64,000 nt of DNA. Source: Halichondria panicea (taxonomy: Eukaryota; Porifera; Demospongiae; Suberitida; Halichondriidae). Below are positions 47,641 to 60,968 of the stretch, piece by piece. Location: the NCBI RefSeq assembly GCF_963675165.1, contig NC_087377.1, forward strand, positions 7,147,122 to 7,211,121. Direction: 5' to 3'. A model generated the notes under the pieces. The model was not told where the DNA came from and searched no databases. It was given only the letters and a program-made list of their open reading frames with translations. How positions within the stretch are numbered: the stretch's first letter is position 1; every line of letters starts with the position of its first letter. The position numbers and the translations under genes were made by a program.

Positions 47641-48401
47641 TAGACTCGCAAGCCACTCCCTTTTCTCTGATTGGACGGGGGCGGGAGAAAAGGGACTGGT
47701 GACTCTGGGCTACAGCTTGTGTAAATCAGGAATGCTATTAACTATTAATGTCACGTGCAAATTATCCAATTTATTCTGATGCGTCAAAAGCTAAAGACAC
47801 ACAGAAGACAAGTATACAGATCTATCTAGCCAGCCTTTTGATTTTATAGATCCTTGTACCAGTGTCTGTTGTGCCACAACTTGTGGATTAGCATGGAACA
47901 GCATGAACGTAGAAATCTTGGCAGTCCTTCTTTGAACCGAGGAGTGGCAGCGATTTAAGACAGCTTGTACAAGTCTGACTACTCTCAATTCAACTGCTGC
48001 CCTCTGCCATTATCTGTCTTGTATTGTACAGGTTATTAAAAGCTTTAGGCAACCAATGACTTTCGGCTGCCAGTTCTCATCACGTAAAACTAAAACAAGC
48101 TAATCTCTGCTGGTGTCTTAGATGACTATATCCTAGCTGAATGCCTGATGATGTTATTACTCCATCATCTTCTCTTTTCTAGCACTAGCATCCATTCTTA
48201 AACTGTAGCTAAGAAGCCCGCGATCACTTTTGCAGGCTACGCAATTCTACTTAACCTCACGCAATTTTTGGATCACGTGGAAAAATCAATGAATAATCTC
48301 TACCCAAATTCTGGTAGAGACACAAAATGTGTCCCAGAGTCACCAGTCCCTTTTCTCCCGCCCCCGTCCAATCAGAGAAAAGGGAGTGGCTTGCGAGTCT
48401 A
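47641..48401. mobile_element. Non-autonomous DNA transposon with 69-bp terminal inverted repeats
   Basis: The two ends are perfect inverted repeats of 69 bp starting TAGACTCGCAAGCCACTCCC. The flanking CATTTTGTC (47632-47640 and 48402-48410) is a 9-bp target duplication. No transposase frame is seen. Long TIRs with a 9-bp duplication fit a Mutator-like (MULE) derivative; a foldback or Merlin-type element is possible. The empty site is visible in all paralogous TM exons. Confidence 0.9.
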
Positions 48402-50637
48402 CATTTTGTCTCCATTTTCTTAAAATCACTACGACAGTTACAACAGTGGTGACCACAAGCAATAGCAGAATCACCAAACCTAAAAATGTATATGTTAGCC
48501 ATTCTTTTAGAGTACCTTAACCCTGTAAACGGTAAATATTCACAAACTGATGGTTTATCATAAATTATGCTATTTTATTCCATATGCTATTTTATTCTAT
48601 ACAAACTAATCAGTGCTCTGTCCTACATGTTGGCCATATTTAGAGTTAACCTTAACCAGAGTCCATTGACTTACCAGCTATAGCTGCTGCTGTGACAGTG
48701 AATGGAGAGAATCATTATGATACACTTTTATAGTATTAGAACCTACCAGCGATAACTGATGTCAGCAGAGACTCCATATCAGGAGGAGGTGGGTCTGTTT
48801 GTGGATCAGAAGTTGGAGGTGTAGTGGGAGCAGCTGCAATGAAAAAATCAATGGATGATGTTAGCTCTGATAATCTACAGAGGCACTTACTGGTGGGTGG
48901 ATCCAGTTGTATAATGAGTGATGCCTTCCCTTCAAAGATGGACTGTGAACTATTCCAAGAGTACACCACCACATAGCCATCACCATAGTCCTTCTTCAGA
49001 GAGAGGACAGTCGAGTGAGTTGATGAAACCAACAATCACTCTGTCCAAGATGGTGGTGGATTGGAACAAGACTAGACAACTCAGGGCAGAGTCAGAGCAG
49101 GTTACTTCAACACTTTCATTTGGTAACTTCATTGCACTAATGCCCTCACTAGATGGTGGACTAGTAGGGTCTACAATGAAGAGTGCATATAAATATTGAG
49201 ACTACATAATGGTCCTTACGATATAAATAACGTGATGAAGTACGTACCTTCACCACCAGTGTTGGCCATCATCATATTCTTAACATCTGCTGCCATTGAG
49301 ATGGGAATTCTTGGTAAAGAACTATTCTCCAGATCAAAAGCTATCACTCTGTAACTTCCACTAGGAACAGGTATGGTGAAATTCTCACTCCTGCTACGAG
49401 GGATAGTGACCAATCTCATACTAGCAAAATCCAACTCTTCATCAATGATACGTAACACACAGACAAGAGCTCCGGGAGAGAGGGTACCTTCAACATACTC
49501 AATACTCACACAAATACCATCACCACCAGGACATTCAGACACTAGGAGGTCTTGAACATCAAATGTACCTGGTAGAGACACCTTTTTTATCTGTTCAAAT
49601 GAACGTGATTGACTCACTGATCGGAATGTTCTCAAACACAAGGTCTGTTCCATTCTCATCAGTCAGTGTGACACTGTATTCTGTCATCTTGTCAGTGGGG
49701 AGGGAGAAACTGAGTGAGCCATCAAACAGAAGAGGGTCCGTGATTGAACGGTTGATGGAGGGAGTCAATAGGTCAGAGTCCACACGATACCGAGTGAACC
49801 TTGTACAACTGGGTATCTGGAGAACGTTAGTATGCATGTGTGCATGTGTAAATCTCAACTGACTATAAAATTACTCACAGTGGCTTTAAACCCTACTGAC
49901 TTATTCTCCCCACTTTCACGAATACGATTTCGTTCTTCAATACTACCTGCACAATGTAGAATTGTAACAAGCAGCGTATATATGTTAGAGTGCACCATAC
50001 ACACCTTCTGCCCTCGTAAAGAACCCAGTAACTGGTTCACTGGTTGTTCCCCTCATCTCTCCTTCAGTAGGAGTCAGAGTGAAGGAGAATCTGTCACACA
50101 CACTGATGGGGTTGGAGTACGTGAAGATGTACTCATTAGCCAGTCCACACACATAATCAAGAACAACTGTTTGAGTGGAGTCGAGAATTGTCCTGGTGAT
50201 GTCCACACAGTACTCAGTGAGGGGTAGAGCATTCCATGTCACGGTAATGGTGTTTGGAGCAGTCAGAACATTAGTGATTACCGTTCCTATAGGGAAATAC
50301 CTACAAAACCTTATACACAGTACTAACTCACCATGAACAGTTAGAGTAGCTGTGATCGATACTTCAGACCTTACAGTAATCATGCCATTTCTGATTGTAG
50401 CCTGACACTGAACAACAGAGTGGTCGTGCTGTGGAGTGGCCAAGATTATCAGTGTGGCTGGTCCACCAGAGGATGAAGGTGGACGTACTCTAACAGTTTC
50501 TGTATCTGTTGAGACTATAGAATTGTTTATTGCCCAATGATAAGTAACAAAGAATCCCTCCACTTGATACTGACACTTGAACACTGCCTCCAGTCCCTCA
50601 GCTCTCTCCATTGACAATGGCTGTTCTGTGAACTGAG

Positions 50638-53600
50638 CTGTGAGAAAATATTGGCATGCAGACGTCGTTATGGGTTACTGTACTTTATTAAGAGTATAAT
50701 TGTATTCATTATGAGCCTGACTACACAATAAGTAATGATCAATTTTTTCCACATCACTATAATTAGATCTATGTCTAGAGTATGGCTAAGAGTGCAAATG
50801 GGATTAATAGCAATGGCAAGGATACTAATTGCACGAGGCATAGCCGAGTGCTATTAACCTTGCCAGTGCTTGTTATGAGTGCTATTAATCCCTTATTGCA
50901 CGAGTAGCCATACTATTGATTGTTAATCGTTTGTGATGCAGTTATAAAGACATTTTTAGCTGCAGTTTCAGTAAGTTTCAGTAAAAAAATTAGCTGCGGC
51001 TGTTATTCGAACGTGCGGTCGTCAAGGCAGTAATTGCACGTCGTTAATGACGACGTGCAATTACTGCCTTGACGACGTGCAATTACTGATACGCGATTAA
51101 TCACTGTACGAATCACAGTGAATAATAGGACAACATGCGATTAGCAATAATTTGTGTTTCAGCAGTTCATTCAGGTAATTTATTACACAACAGATCTACA
51201 TGTATTATATACGATAGTCACACATTCCGGGATTGAGATTCCTGGGAGATAATAATTATAGGCTAGAACACACACTGACAATTACCGTAAGCCGGTAAAA
51301 GCATTTCGTTGAATAAACTTTGTGGCTTGACTGCTTACCGGAAGCATTCTCAGGCCATGCCTTTTAATCTTTGCATTGTTATATCGAATTGCTAATTAAC
51401 CCACGAAAACAGCAAACATTAAGCCCCTCGAACATTTTGCGCTATATATTATGTGTATTGGGTTTCGATTGCAAATTGCGAATTTTGCAAATGAAAGAGA
51501 GATCTGACTCGCATACAATTAGCATGCTTCACTTCACTACGCAATAGTTACAGCTTATACATTACGCACTCGAACTCGGTCATACAATAGATAGTAAAGG
51601 GATTGGAAACGCATCACGTGCACCAATGTTTTCAATAGAGTCTGGATGGTACAATCCTACTTACGATTTTCATGTTAGTCAAGAGGTCATTTGCTGTTTT
51701 CTAAGCTTTATTTTTGACCTCAAGATCATTCTTTCCGCCAATCAGCTATTTGGGTACAAAAGCTTTCCAATGGTAGTGGTGCCATAAAGTTTGGGTGGTG
51801 TAGTGTACCCAAAAAGTGTTTTCAACTTTAAAAGTTAGGGTGAGTTGTTTGCAGAAGCATTATTGCTCAATAAATTGTAGATTGGTCACGTCAGATAATC
51901 TTGTTCTTGATACACCGTATAGTGGGTATATTTCAAGGGTATAAACTTTCATTTTCGCGGAATAGGAGCCTTTCTGCAGCATGCATGCTTGCGATATTAA
52001 ATTCGTGGGTATAAATGTTCGCGGTACATGCTTGATCAGCAAAAACCGCGAACATTTTTATACCCTCGAAATATACCCGCTATATACGGTATAGCATAAT
52101 TTATAAGCCTCATAATTATTGCATGGTCCTGAATTTAATGAGTTACACTCCTAAATTTTCGGTACTGTAATTAAACAACTTTTTTTTAAAGTGATTTAAT
52201 TAATTGTCTTTTTAGGATGTGAAGTAAAAAGCTCGTAAGAAAAGGTGCAAGTCAGATCCAACTCTCTCTTCAACAAAACAAATTAGAAAGACATAAATTC
52301 AACATGTCATCCATAAGACACGTAGTAACCTCACCTTATTATTAAGTATACGTGCATGTTAGTTTTATGCTTTTGTGTACACCGTAGTTTTTGTTTCTCT
52401 CTGTGAATCCACTATAATTATAACATATTCCATAAAGTGCAGTATACACTTATGATTAGTCAAGACTCATACAAAGGGACTTCAATAAAGTATAATAATA
52501 AATATAATTATACATTTTTTGTCGTGTTTATGTAATTCTAGCTTTTTTGCTGATATGGATGCCATCATGTAGCCTCGATTTCATGCCGCAATGAAGAGCC
52601 TGTAACCGAGACTAACATCAGTAAGTAGGATTGAGACATATGACGAAATGAGTTTCTAATCCCTTTTCTTTACTATCTATGCATAATTATATACAAACGT
52701 AAACAATACGTACTGAATCTCGTCGTAGTTTTTTCATAAATGGCGCTGTGATATTGAGAACTTGACTATACCATGTGTTCAACACCACTTTGTAAAAAAC
52801 TAGGAGATTCACTATAATTATGGCTAAAATTCTAGAAAGGCTAGGCTCTATATGTGTATATCTGATATACAGATGCCAGTACATTATAGTTCTGGAAGCA
52901 AAAAAGTGACCGTCCGACAATTGAGGTGAACGTTAATTAAACCTCTTTCAGTAGCTATATCTCTGCTGCAGCTGTTTTTTTTGGTGTAGCTGTAGTAGGA
53001 CAGGTGAAAGCCTTCACTTAGCCTCAATCCCAGGCCGCTCTTCCTCGAAGAGAGGGCCTGGTATCGACTGCTTGCGCATGCACTAACCATTAGCCAGATA
53101 CCGGCTAACGCAAGATAACAACGTGTATGCTCAGTAAAACAACGACGTCACAACGAACGGAAGTCGATTGAAGGAAGTACAGTAGGCTCAGTCAACCTTT
53201 GGACCATGCAGCTTGGCTGGAATAGCGAGGTGGCTGTATTTCGGGAAATAGCCGCGGCTTAAAACCGACCTTACCTCGAATCTAATGACTAATTTTGCGG
53301 TTCTTGTCTCAAGGATAATGTCAAGGATAATGAAGGATAATGAATCATTTGTTCTCTATTTAATTGTAATTCAATTTTATTTGCTAAACCACACCCAAAA
53401 CTTCACTCATATCCGGCCGTAATACATTACATCGAAAACCTTGTTTGGGACAGCCAGCACTGGCTGGTGTACGGAATAGCGAGTGGCCGTACTTCAGGGT
53501 GAGTTTTGTGCAGTAAACATATAGCTAGCATTCCGTGCAAAGCCAAATGGCCAGGTATATCGAGGTGGACGTACTTCAGAGAGCCGGAATAGCGAGTGTC

Positions 53601-53836
53601 TACAAAGTTCGATTGAAGGTTTCTAGCCCATCTGAGAAAAAGCTGATAGCTACCCGTAGCCTGCTATACCCTGTAGTGATAACAACACATGTACTGTACA
53701 CACTTAGTCAATCTAATCAAAGTGGTGCTAAATGTTGCAAGAATATACATGTCACGAGTGCAGCAGGTTGTTTAGTGAGGGTCCTATTTTTAGAGACGGC
53801 AGAATATTGATAAGTTATACTGTCAAATTAACTTAC
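50638..53836 (-). other. R7 first intron (3.2 kb)
   Basis: 50945-51140 repeats the left end of the window. 51587-52680 is bounded by inverted ends ATAGATAGTAAAGGGATT and AATCCCTTTTCTTTACTATCTAT, a probable transposon, and contains a MITE (51917-52093). 52700-53000 matches the R2 and R8 introns. No coding sequence seen. Confidence 0.55.
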
Positions 53837-54075
53837 CTTTTACAGCTATGATGAATGACCCTATCATAAAAAAGAATGTCAAACTCTTGTCCATCAGATC
53901 ATGAGTGTAGATCTACATGTGCTAAGCTGTGTGGAAGAAGATTTAGTTTAGCCATGCATATCTATGTACAGCTACAACACAAATTCAATGTACAATCTCT
54001 TCCATGCATTTACTCACCTATTTACTGACACAGATAAAGGTTGCTGACATTAATACCGAAAGTATATATTCATAG

Positions 54076-54093
54076 TGTGATCTTTACCAATCC
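54076..54093 (-). promoter_or_regulatory. Conserved upstream element of R7
   Basis: Same 18-mer, about 182 nt upstream of the R7 ATG. Confidence 0.45.
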
Positions 54094-55256
54094 TGTATCT
54101 ATATTAACTGTACATGTATCGATCAATACAAAAATGAATTTTAAGCCGACAAGTTTACTGAAACGCTTCCATGACAACCCCAACCACAACCATAATTATA
54201 TAGAAAAAGTGCACTCATTATATAAACATTCATGTTCAGTTTGGACAACTAGAATAGTCGAACTAAAAACATCACAATTAACAGCTTTATTAAACCGTGA
54301 CTAAAAAAGGAATTTATTTTGAAAGTGGCTATAATGGCAATAACAAACAGTAGATTTATGTGGTCATAACTATATAAATATTAACTCCTACATACTATTA
54401 TTAGATGGGATGCAGTTGAAGCGTATGTAACTAGAGCCTCAAATCAATCGTTCACAACCTTTTGTATAAGGTCATTCCTGTATTGCACTTGTATTGCATT
54501 GTGCATTGTGCTGACGTGGAAACAAAACATGCAGTCCATCAACCAAGGATGTTAGCTTTTAGTACTCATATCCTTGTGTCAACAAAGTGCATTCATTCCC
54601 ATTTGAGTACATTATAGCATAGACACCTCCAACCTCCCTAACAATGTTTAAGGCAGCACTCAGTAAAGTAACATAATTATTATTCACATGCAGTCATGCA
54701 AATGCACTAAAATAGTAAATTACTGGAGTGTGGTTGTGTAAACGCAGTGTAGTACATGTATATGCATGATTGTTTGTCTTGTAGCCTCTTCGAACTGTGT
54801 AATAGGTTTAGTACATTGTACAACACTACCGGGGGTATACTTTAGCAAAAATAGTACTCCTCTATTAGGTACTAAGTAGTGTGTGTGTTTCAGTTGTCCA
54901 TTCAGGTAAAGTGCGTACGCTTATATAGAATAGCTAGAGTAATAGTACCTGTTCCACAAGGCCACCTGATTGATCATTTGTACGTATAGCCTCGATTTCA
55001 GGCCACGCTATAATTTCTTTCTAATAACCTAAGTGCCAGCAAAAAATAATTCCGCTTGGCGCTCAATTGGAGTGGATTTAAAAGCGCTGTGATTGAAAAA
55101 CGGTATTATTTACACTGGCCCACAATCTCCGGATAATTATGCTAACATTACATAGCTTACAAACAGCAAGGGTATCACCATGTTTTTCTAGCATAATTAT
55201 AACAATAGCAAATAATTATTGCCTAGACAGTGCATATCTATCTTCATACTATGTAC

Positions 55257-55310
55257 CTTTCACAGTTATAGTGAATGTCCGAAGTCAAGCTAGTGTAATC
55301 ACTCGATCAT
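55257..55310 (-). pseudogene. Broken distal signal exon (R7)
   Basis: Same exon type. The sequence after ATG runs into TGA within four codons, and part of the hydrophobic core is deleted. Confidence 0.6.
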
Positions 55311-55774
55311 CAAAGCATACGGTGTGCCAAGCTATTTAGTTAGTACAGCTCACCTATAAATCAGAGGCGACTTTAAATATAGGGACTGGTAAATATCATA
55401 CATAATCCACGACACTCTAAGAATCCAGGTAAATGTACATGTATAATGATTGTACAAATTGATAGAATCGTACATTGTACTGTACAGCGGCATAATGTGC
55501 AAAAATTTCGTATTTTTAAAGGGAAAAATGCGACAGCAGAAAAAGAAGAAACGAAAATTGAAACTAAACTGGGATAAACTCCCACGTACCGGTATTTCAC
55601 ATGCAAAGCTATTGGTGGGTGTGGTTTCCTGGAATTGAACCGCGAATACTAGAACCCACGAACATTTCTGCTGAGGGCTCTGGAGCCAAATAGCGAAAAT
55701 GTGCACCCGCGAAAATTTTCCGCTATACAGTATACAAAATTAATATGTGGGATAAAAATAAATGGGTAAATCTG

Positions 55775-58700
55775 TCAGTTAACGTTAACATAATTTGCAC
55801 GACTTGCTTTTCCCTGAGGTAACACATCCTCGTACTCATGAACTGGGTCAATACTTTCATACTCTCCCTCTGTTGTTGCCGGGGTTTGTGAATCACTGAT
55901 CCTTTGTCCCCGTGGTTTCTTTGTCTGTTCATAGGCAATGTTCTTCTTGAGCTTGAGTACTGAAGCATAAGCTTCGTTGGGCTGTTCAATTCCTGCAAAC
56001 GTTGATGACCAATCCACTCTTCCATCTGACTCTGGAACCTCAACTGCATGTCAATTGTTCAAGACAAGTTAACGAATGATTAATTTTAGGTACCTTCATT
56101 TTTTCTCCGTTTCCTTAAAATCACAACGACAGTTCCAACAGCTGTGACCACAAGCAATACCAAAATCACTAAACCTAAAATTGTTAGCCATATTTAGAGT
56201 GCACCCCTTAACCCCTTAACCAGAGTCCATTGACTTACCTGCTATTGCTGCTGCTGTGACGTGACAGTGAATGAATCATTATGATACACTTTACAGCACT
56301 AGAAACCTACCAGTGATAACTGATGTTGGCAGGGACTTCATATCAGGAAGAGGTGGGCCTGTTTGTGGATCAGAAGTTGGAGGTGTAGTGGGAGCAGCTG
56401 CAATGAAAAAATCAATGGATGATGTTAGCTCTGATAATCTACAGAGGCACTTACTGGTGGGTGGATCCAGTTGTATAATGAGTGATGCCTTCCCTTCAAA
56501 GATGGACTGTGAACTATTCCAAGAGTACACCACCACATAGCCATCACCATAGTCCTTCTTCAGAGGGAGGACAGTTGAGTTATACGTTGAGTTGATGAAA
56601 CCAACAATCACTCTGTCCAAGATGGTGGTGGGTTGGAACAAAACTAGACAACTCAGGGCAGAGTCAGAGCAGGTTACTTCAACACTTCCATTTGGTAACT
56701 TGGTTGCACTAATGCCCTCACTGGGTGGTGGACTGGTACTTCCTACAATGAAGAGTGCATATAAATATTGAGACCACACGATGGTCCTTACGATATAAAT
56801 AACGTGATGAAGTACGTACCTTCACCACCAGTGTTGGCCATCGTCATATTCTTAACATCTGCTGCCATTGAGATGGGAATTCTTGGTAGAGAACTCTTCT
56901 CCAGATCAAAAGCTATCACTCTGTAACTTCCACTGGGAACAGGTATGGTGAAATTCTCACTCCTGCTACGAGGGATAGTGACCAATCTCATACTAGCAAT
57001 ATCCAACTCTCCATCAATGATACGTATCACAGAGACGAGAGCTCCGGGAGAGACAGTACCTTCAACATACACAATGCTCACACAAATACCACCACCAGGA
57101 CATTCAGACACTAGGAGGTCTTGAACATCAAATGTACCTGATAGAGACACATTTTTTATCTGCTCAAATGAACGTAATGTACTCACTGATTGAAACGTTC
57201 TCAAACACGAGGTCTATTCCATTCTCATCAGTCAGTGTGACACTGTATTCTGTCATCTTGTCAGTGGGGAGGGAGAAACTGAGTGAGCCATCAAACAGAA
57301 GAGGGTCCGTGATTGAACGGTCGATGGAGGGAGTCAATAAATCAGAGTCCACACGATACCGAGTGAACCTTGTACAACTGGGTATCTGGAGAACGTTAGT
57401 ATGTATGTGTGCATGTGTAAATCTCACCAACTATAAAATTACTCACAGTGGCTTTAAACCCTACTGACTTGTTGTCCCCACTTTCACGAATACGATGTCG
57501 TTCTTCAATACTACCTGCACAATGTAAAAATGTAACAAGGCAGCATGTATATATGTTAGAGTGCACCATACACACCTTCTGCCCTCGTAAAGAACCCAGT
57601 ATTTGGTTCACTGGTTGTTCCCCTCATCTCTCCATCAGTAGGAGTCACAGTGAAGGAGAATCTGTCACACATACTGATGGGGTTGGAGTACGTGAAGATG
57701 TACTCATTAGCCAATCCACACACAGAATCAAGAACAACTGTTTGTGTTGAGTCCAGAGTTGTCCTGTTGATGTCCACACAGTACTTAGTGAGGGGTAGAG
57801 CATTCCACATCACAGTAATAGTGTTTGTAGCATTCAGAACGTCAGTGATGATTGTTGCTATAGTGCAATGATTATTTGAAACGCCTTATGCACAGGAAGT
57901 TACTAGCTCACCATAAACTGTTAGAGTTGCTGTGATCGATAATTCAGACCTTACAATATCAAAGCCATTTCTGGTTGCAGCCCGACACTGAACAACGGAG
58001 TTGTTGTGCTGTGGAGTGGCCAATATTGTCAGTGTGGCTGGTTCACCAGGAGATGAAGGTGGACGTACTCTAACAGTTTCTGTATCTTCTCTGACTAAGG
58101 AATTGTTTATTGCCCAATCATAAGTAACAACGACTCCTTCCACTTGATACTGACACCTGAACACTGCCTCCAGTCCCTCAGCTCTCTCCACTGACACTGG
58201 CTGTACTGTGAACTGAGCTGTGAGAAATAAGAACAAACACAACAAATGTACAATAATTATATAGACTGCTCTCGCTATTCCGGCTCTCTGAAGTACAGAA
58301 TATACCGGCCATTACTCTAGCGTATATAGCGAGTATATTTCAAGGGTATAAATGTTTGCCTTTGGCGGATTTAATTTTCGTGGAATAGTGCATACATGCA
58401 ATATTAAATTCGCGGTACGTACTTAATCCACAAAAACCACAAACATCTTGAATTTGACCACTATACATGGCACGGATTGCTAGCTAGATGTTTACTGCAC
58501 AAAACTCGCCCATAAGTAGTGTAATTATACAACGTAAACAATGATTTCAAAAAGTCGAAGCTATAGGCATACAGTAATTACTGGCAAACTTTAACAGCAA
58601 AAATCCGATATGCCAACACAATGGTATAAGTAAGGCAGTTAACAACCACCTTCAATCTCTTTCATTGTAACACCACAAATATCACTACAAGTATGTGACG

Positions 58701-59750
58701 TATTTCTAAACAAACCTCATGTATACAGACTATAATTATGTGCAAGTCGAAATGTACATGTACATGCAATTTGACTTAATTGTACAGTGTCAAATGCAAT
58801 GATTAATAGAGTAAGCCAAGTGACACACATTTTCAGGGAGAGACACTAAGAGATTGAGAGTCATTGTATGTAAAAATAGACATGATCAAGTATCATGCCT
58901 AGAAGTAATCCGGCCGCTTTACTCGTACACATCAGTAGTTTAAAGTCGGTGGTTCAAATACTCAATAATCGATATTTTTAACCTATTGCCCTATTGCCGA
59001 CTAGCTGTACAGCTGTGAAAGTTCTATAAGCTTTGCTAGAGACCTATGGGGTACCAGCCATGCCTCATACTATTATATGATGCTCAGAACAAAGGCAAAA
59101 GCATGCAAAATAGGCTAAACTGCTGAGTTTGCATGATTTGTTCCATATGACGCAAAAACCTGATGCAATCTAATCATGCTAACTCAGCCTGAGTCTATTT
59201 TGCCGTAGCCTTTTTCCTTTGTTTTATACACTTCTGAGCATCGTATGAGGCAAGGCGGGTACATATTGAATCTCCTCGTAGTTTTTTCACAAATGGCGCC
59301 CAATATTGAGAATTGACTACCATGTGTTCAACATCACTTTGTGAAAAACTCTAATTATTTATGACTAAATATTCTAGAAAGGCTAGGCTCTATGTGTAGG
59401 TGCTATACATGCAGATGCCAATAGATATATCGCTCTGGAAGCAAAAAAGTGACTGCGTCCGACAATGAGGTAAACGGCCGACACTTCGGACTATCACCAA
59501 ACCTCTTTTAGTAGCTATATATACATATATCTCTGCTGCAGGATCTTTTGTATGTAGGACATTTTCAGGCCTTCACATGCACAAAAGTTGAAAAGTCTGG
59601 AGTTGCAGCAGGTTGTTTTGTGAGTGTCTGATTTTTATAGAGACGGCCAAATATTGATAAGTTATACTGCCAAATTAACTTACCTTTTACAGCTATGATG
59701 AATGACCCTATCATAAAAAAGAAAGTGAATGATGTCAAACTCTTGTCCAT
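55775..59750 (-). CDS. R8: intact Ig/FN3 type I receptor with tyrosine-motif tail (659 aa)
   Basis: Eleven exons, all in frame: signal 59684-59750, Ig 57912-58217, FN3 57576-57857, J 57447-57514, A 57187-57385, B 56820-57137, C 56455-56742, linker 56311-56397, microexon 56239-56253, TM 56094-56174, tail 55775-56043; total 1980 nt. Approximate residues: signal 1-22, Ig 23-124, FN3 125-218, J 219-241, A/B 242-413, C 414-509, linker 510-538, TM 539-565, tail 571-659. Ig has VFRCQYQ, YDWAINN and VVQC. The tail has YASV, YEQT, YESI, YEDV and YVNV. A second intact phase-1 signal exon lies upstream at 60969-61029, so two alternative starts are possible. The 1.5-kb first intron shares transposon remains with R2, its closest partner. 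Ligand and pathway are unknown. Confidence 0.88.
58218..59683 (-). other. R8 first intron
   Basis: MITE copy 58318-58445, foldback MITE 59046-59270; otherwise collinear with the R2 first intron apart from the R2-specific insertions. No coding sequence seen. Confidence 0.6.
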
Positions 59751-59934
59751 CAGATCATGTGTAGATCTATATGTACTATAAGCTGTGTGGAAGAAGATTT
59801 AGTTTAGCCATGCATATCTATGTACAGCTACAACACAAATTCAATGTACAACCTCTTCCATGTATTTACTCACCTATTTACTGACACAGATAAATGGCAA
59901 ATTATACTGACATCAATACTGAAACTATTCATAG

Positions 59935-59952
59935 TGTGATCTTTACCAATCC
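59935..59952 (-). promoter_or_regulatory. Conserved upstream element of R8
   Basis: Same 18-mer, about 185 nt upstream of the R8 ATG. Confidence 0.45.
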
Positions 59953-60968
59953 TGTATTGTATCGATCAATACAAGAATGCATTTTAAGCCGACAAGTTCA
60001 AGTACTGGAACGCTACGATGACAACCCCAACCACAACCATAACTACATAGAAAAAGTGCACTCATTAAATAAACATTCATGTTCAGTTTGGACAACTTAG
60101 AATAGTCAAACTAAAAACATCACACAACAGCTTTATTAAATCGTGACGAATTTATTTTGAAAGTGGCTAATGACAAAAACAAACAGTAGATTTATGTGGT
60201 CATAACTATACAAACATTAACTCCTACACACTATTCGATGGGATGCAGTTGAAGGGTATAGAGCCTCAAATCAATCATTCACAACCTTTTGTATATATGA
60301 GGTCATTCCTGTACTGCACTTGTATTGCATTGTGCATTGTGCTGACGTGGAAACAAAACATACAGTCGAATGTTAGCTTTTAGTACTCATACCCTTGTGT
60401 CAACTAAGTGCTGGAGTGAGGTTGCATAAACGCAGGGTAGTACATGTACATGATATGCCTGTGCATGATGAAAGTCTGTCTTGTAGCCTCTTCAAACTGT
60501 GTAATAGGTCTAGTACACATTTTTATTGTACATCACTACCGGAGGGGTATACCTTTGATAGCAAAAATAGTACTCCTCTATTATTAAGTAGTGTGTGTGT
60601 TTCAGTTGTCCATTTAGGTAAAGTACGTACGCTTATATGGAATAGTACCTGTTCCACAAGGCCATCTGATTCATCATTTGTACGTATAGCCTCGATTTCA
60701 GGCCACGCTATAATTTCTTTCTTAGAACATAAGTGCCAGCAAAAAATAATTCCGCTTGGCACTCAAATGGAGTGGGACTTTAAAAGCGCTGTGATTGAAA
60801 ATCGGTATTATATACACTGGCCCACAATCTCCGGATAATTGTGCTAACATTACATAGCAACATTCTTATAAACAGCAAAGGTATCACAGTCACCATAGAC
60901 CCAATTGCATATAACAATAGCAAATAATTATTGCCTAGACAGTCCATATCTATCTTCATACTACGTAC

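Larger units (their letters stand above)
47313..53894 (-). pseudogene. R7: Ig/FN3 receptor with transposon in the TM exon
   Basis: Exons: signal 53837-53894, Ig 50332-50637, FN3 50005-50286, J 49879-49946, A 49618-49816, B 49248-49568, C 48891-49170, linker 48747-48833, microexon 48675-48689, TM 47629-48479 (interrupted), tail 47313-47581. The TM exon is split by a 761-bp element (47641-48401). Reading through it, the protein would end about 25 codons past the stop-transfer, without the tyrosine tail, although the tail exon itself is intact. Exon C is 280 nt, with an 8-nt deletion near 49015-49020 against R8 that shifts the frame; C is phase 1-1 and skippable. Ig and FN3 are open (VFKCQYQ, YHWAINN, VVQC). 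It would be a tail-less receptor at best and is probably a pseudogene. Confidence 0.82.
53895..55774. other. R8-R7 intergenic region
   Basis: R7 5' flank with the conserved element, the broken distal exon 55257-55310, and the tail-adjacent MITE 55480-55733. No separate gene. Confidence 0.6.

Noticed and set aside
57132-57467. Plus-strand open frames opposite receptor exons (also 2934-3164, 14810-15022, 24429-24752, 49563-49862, 63055-63306)
   Set aside because: They mirror minus-strand exon A, cross its splice sites and recur only because the exon is duplicated; no start context or domain.
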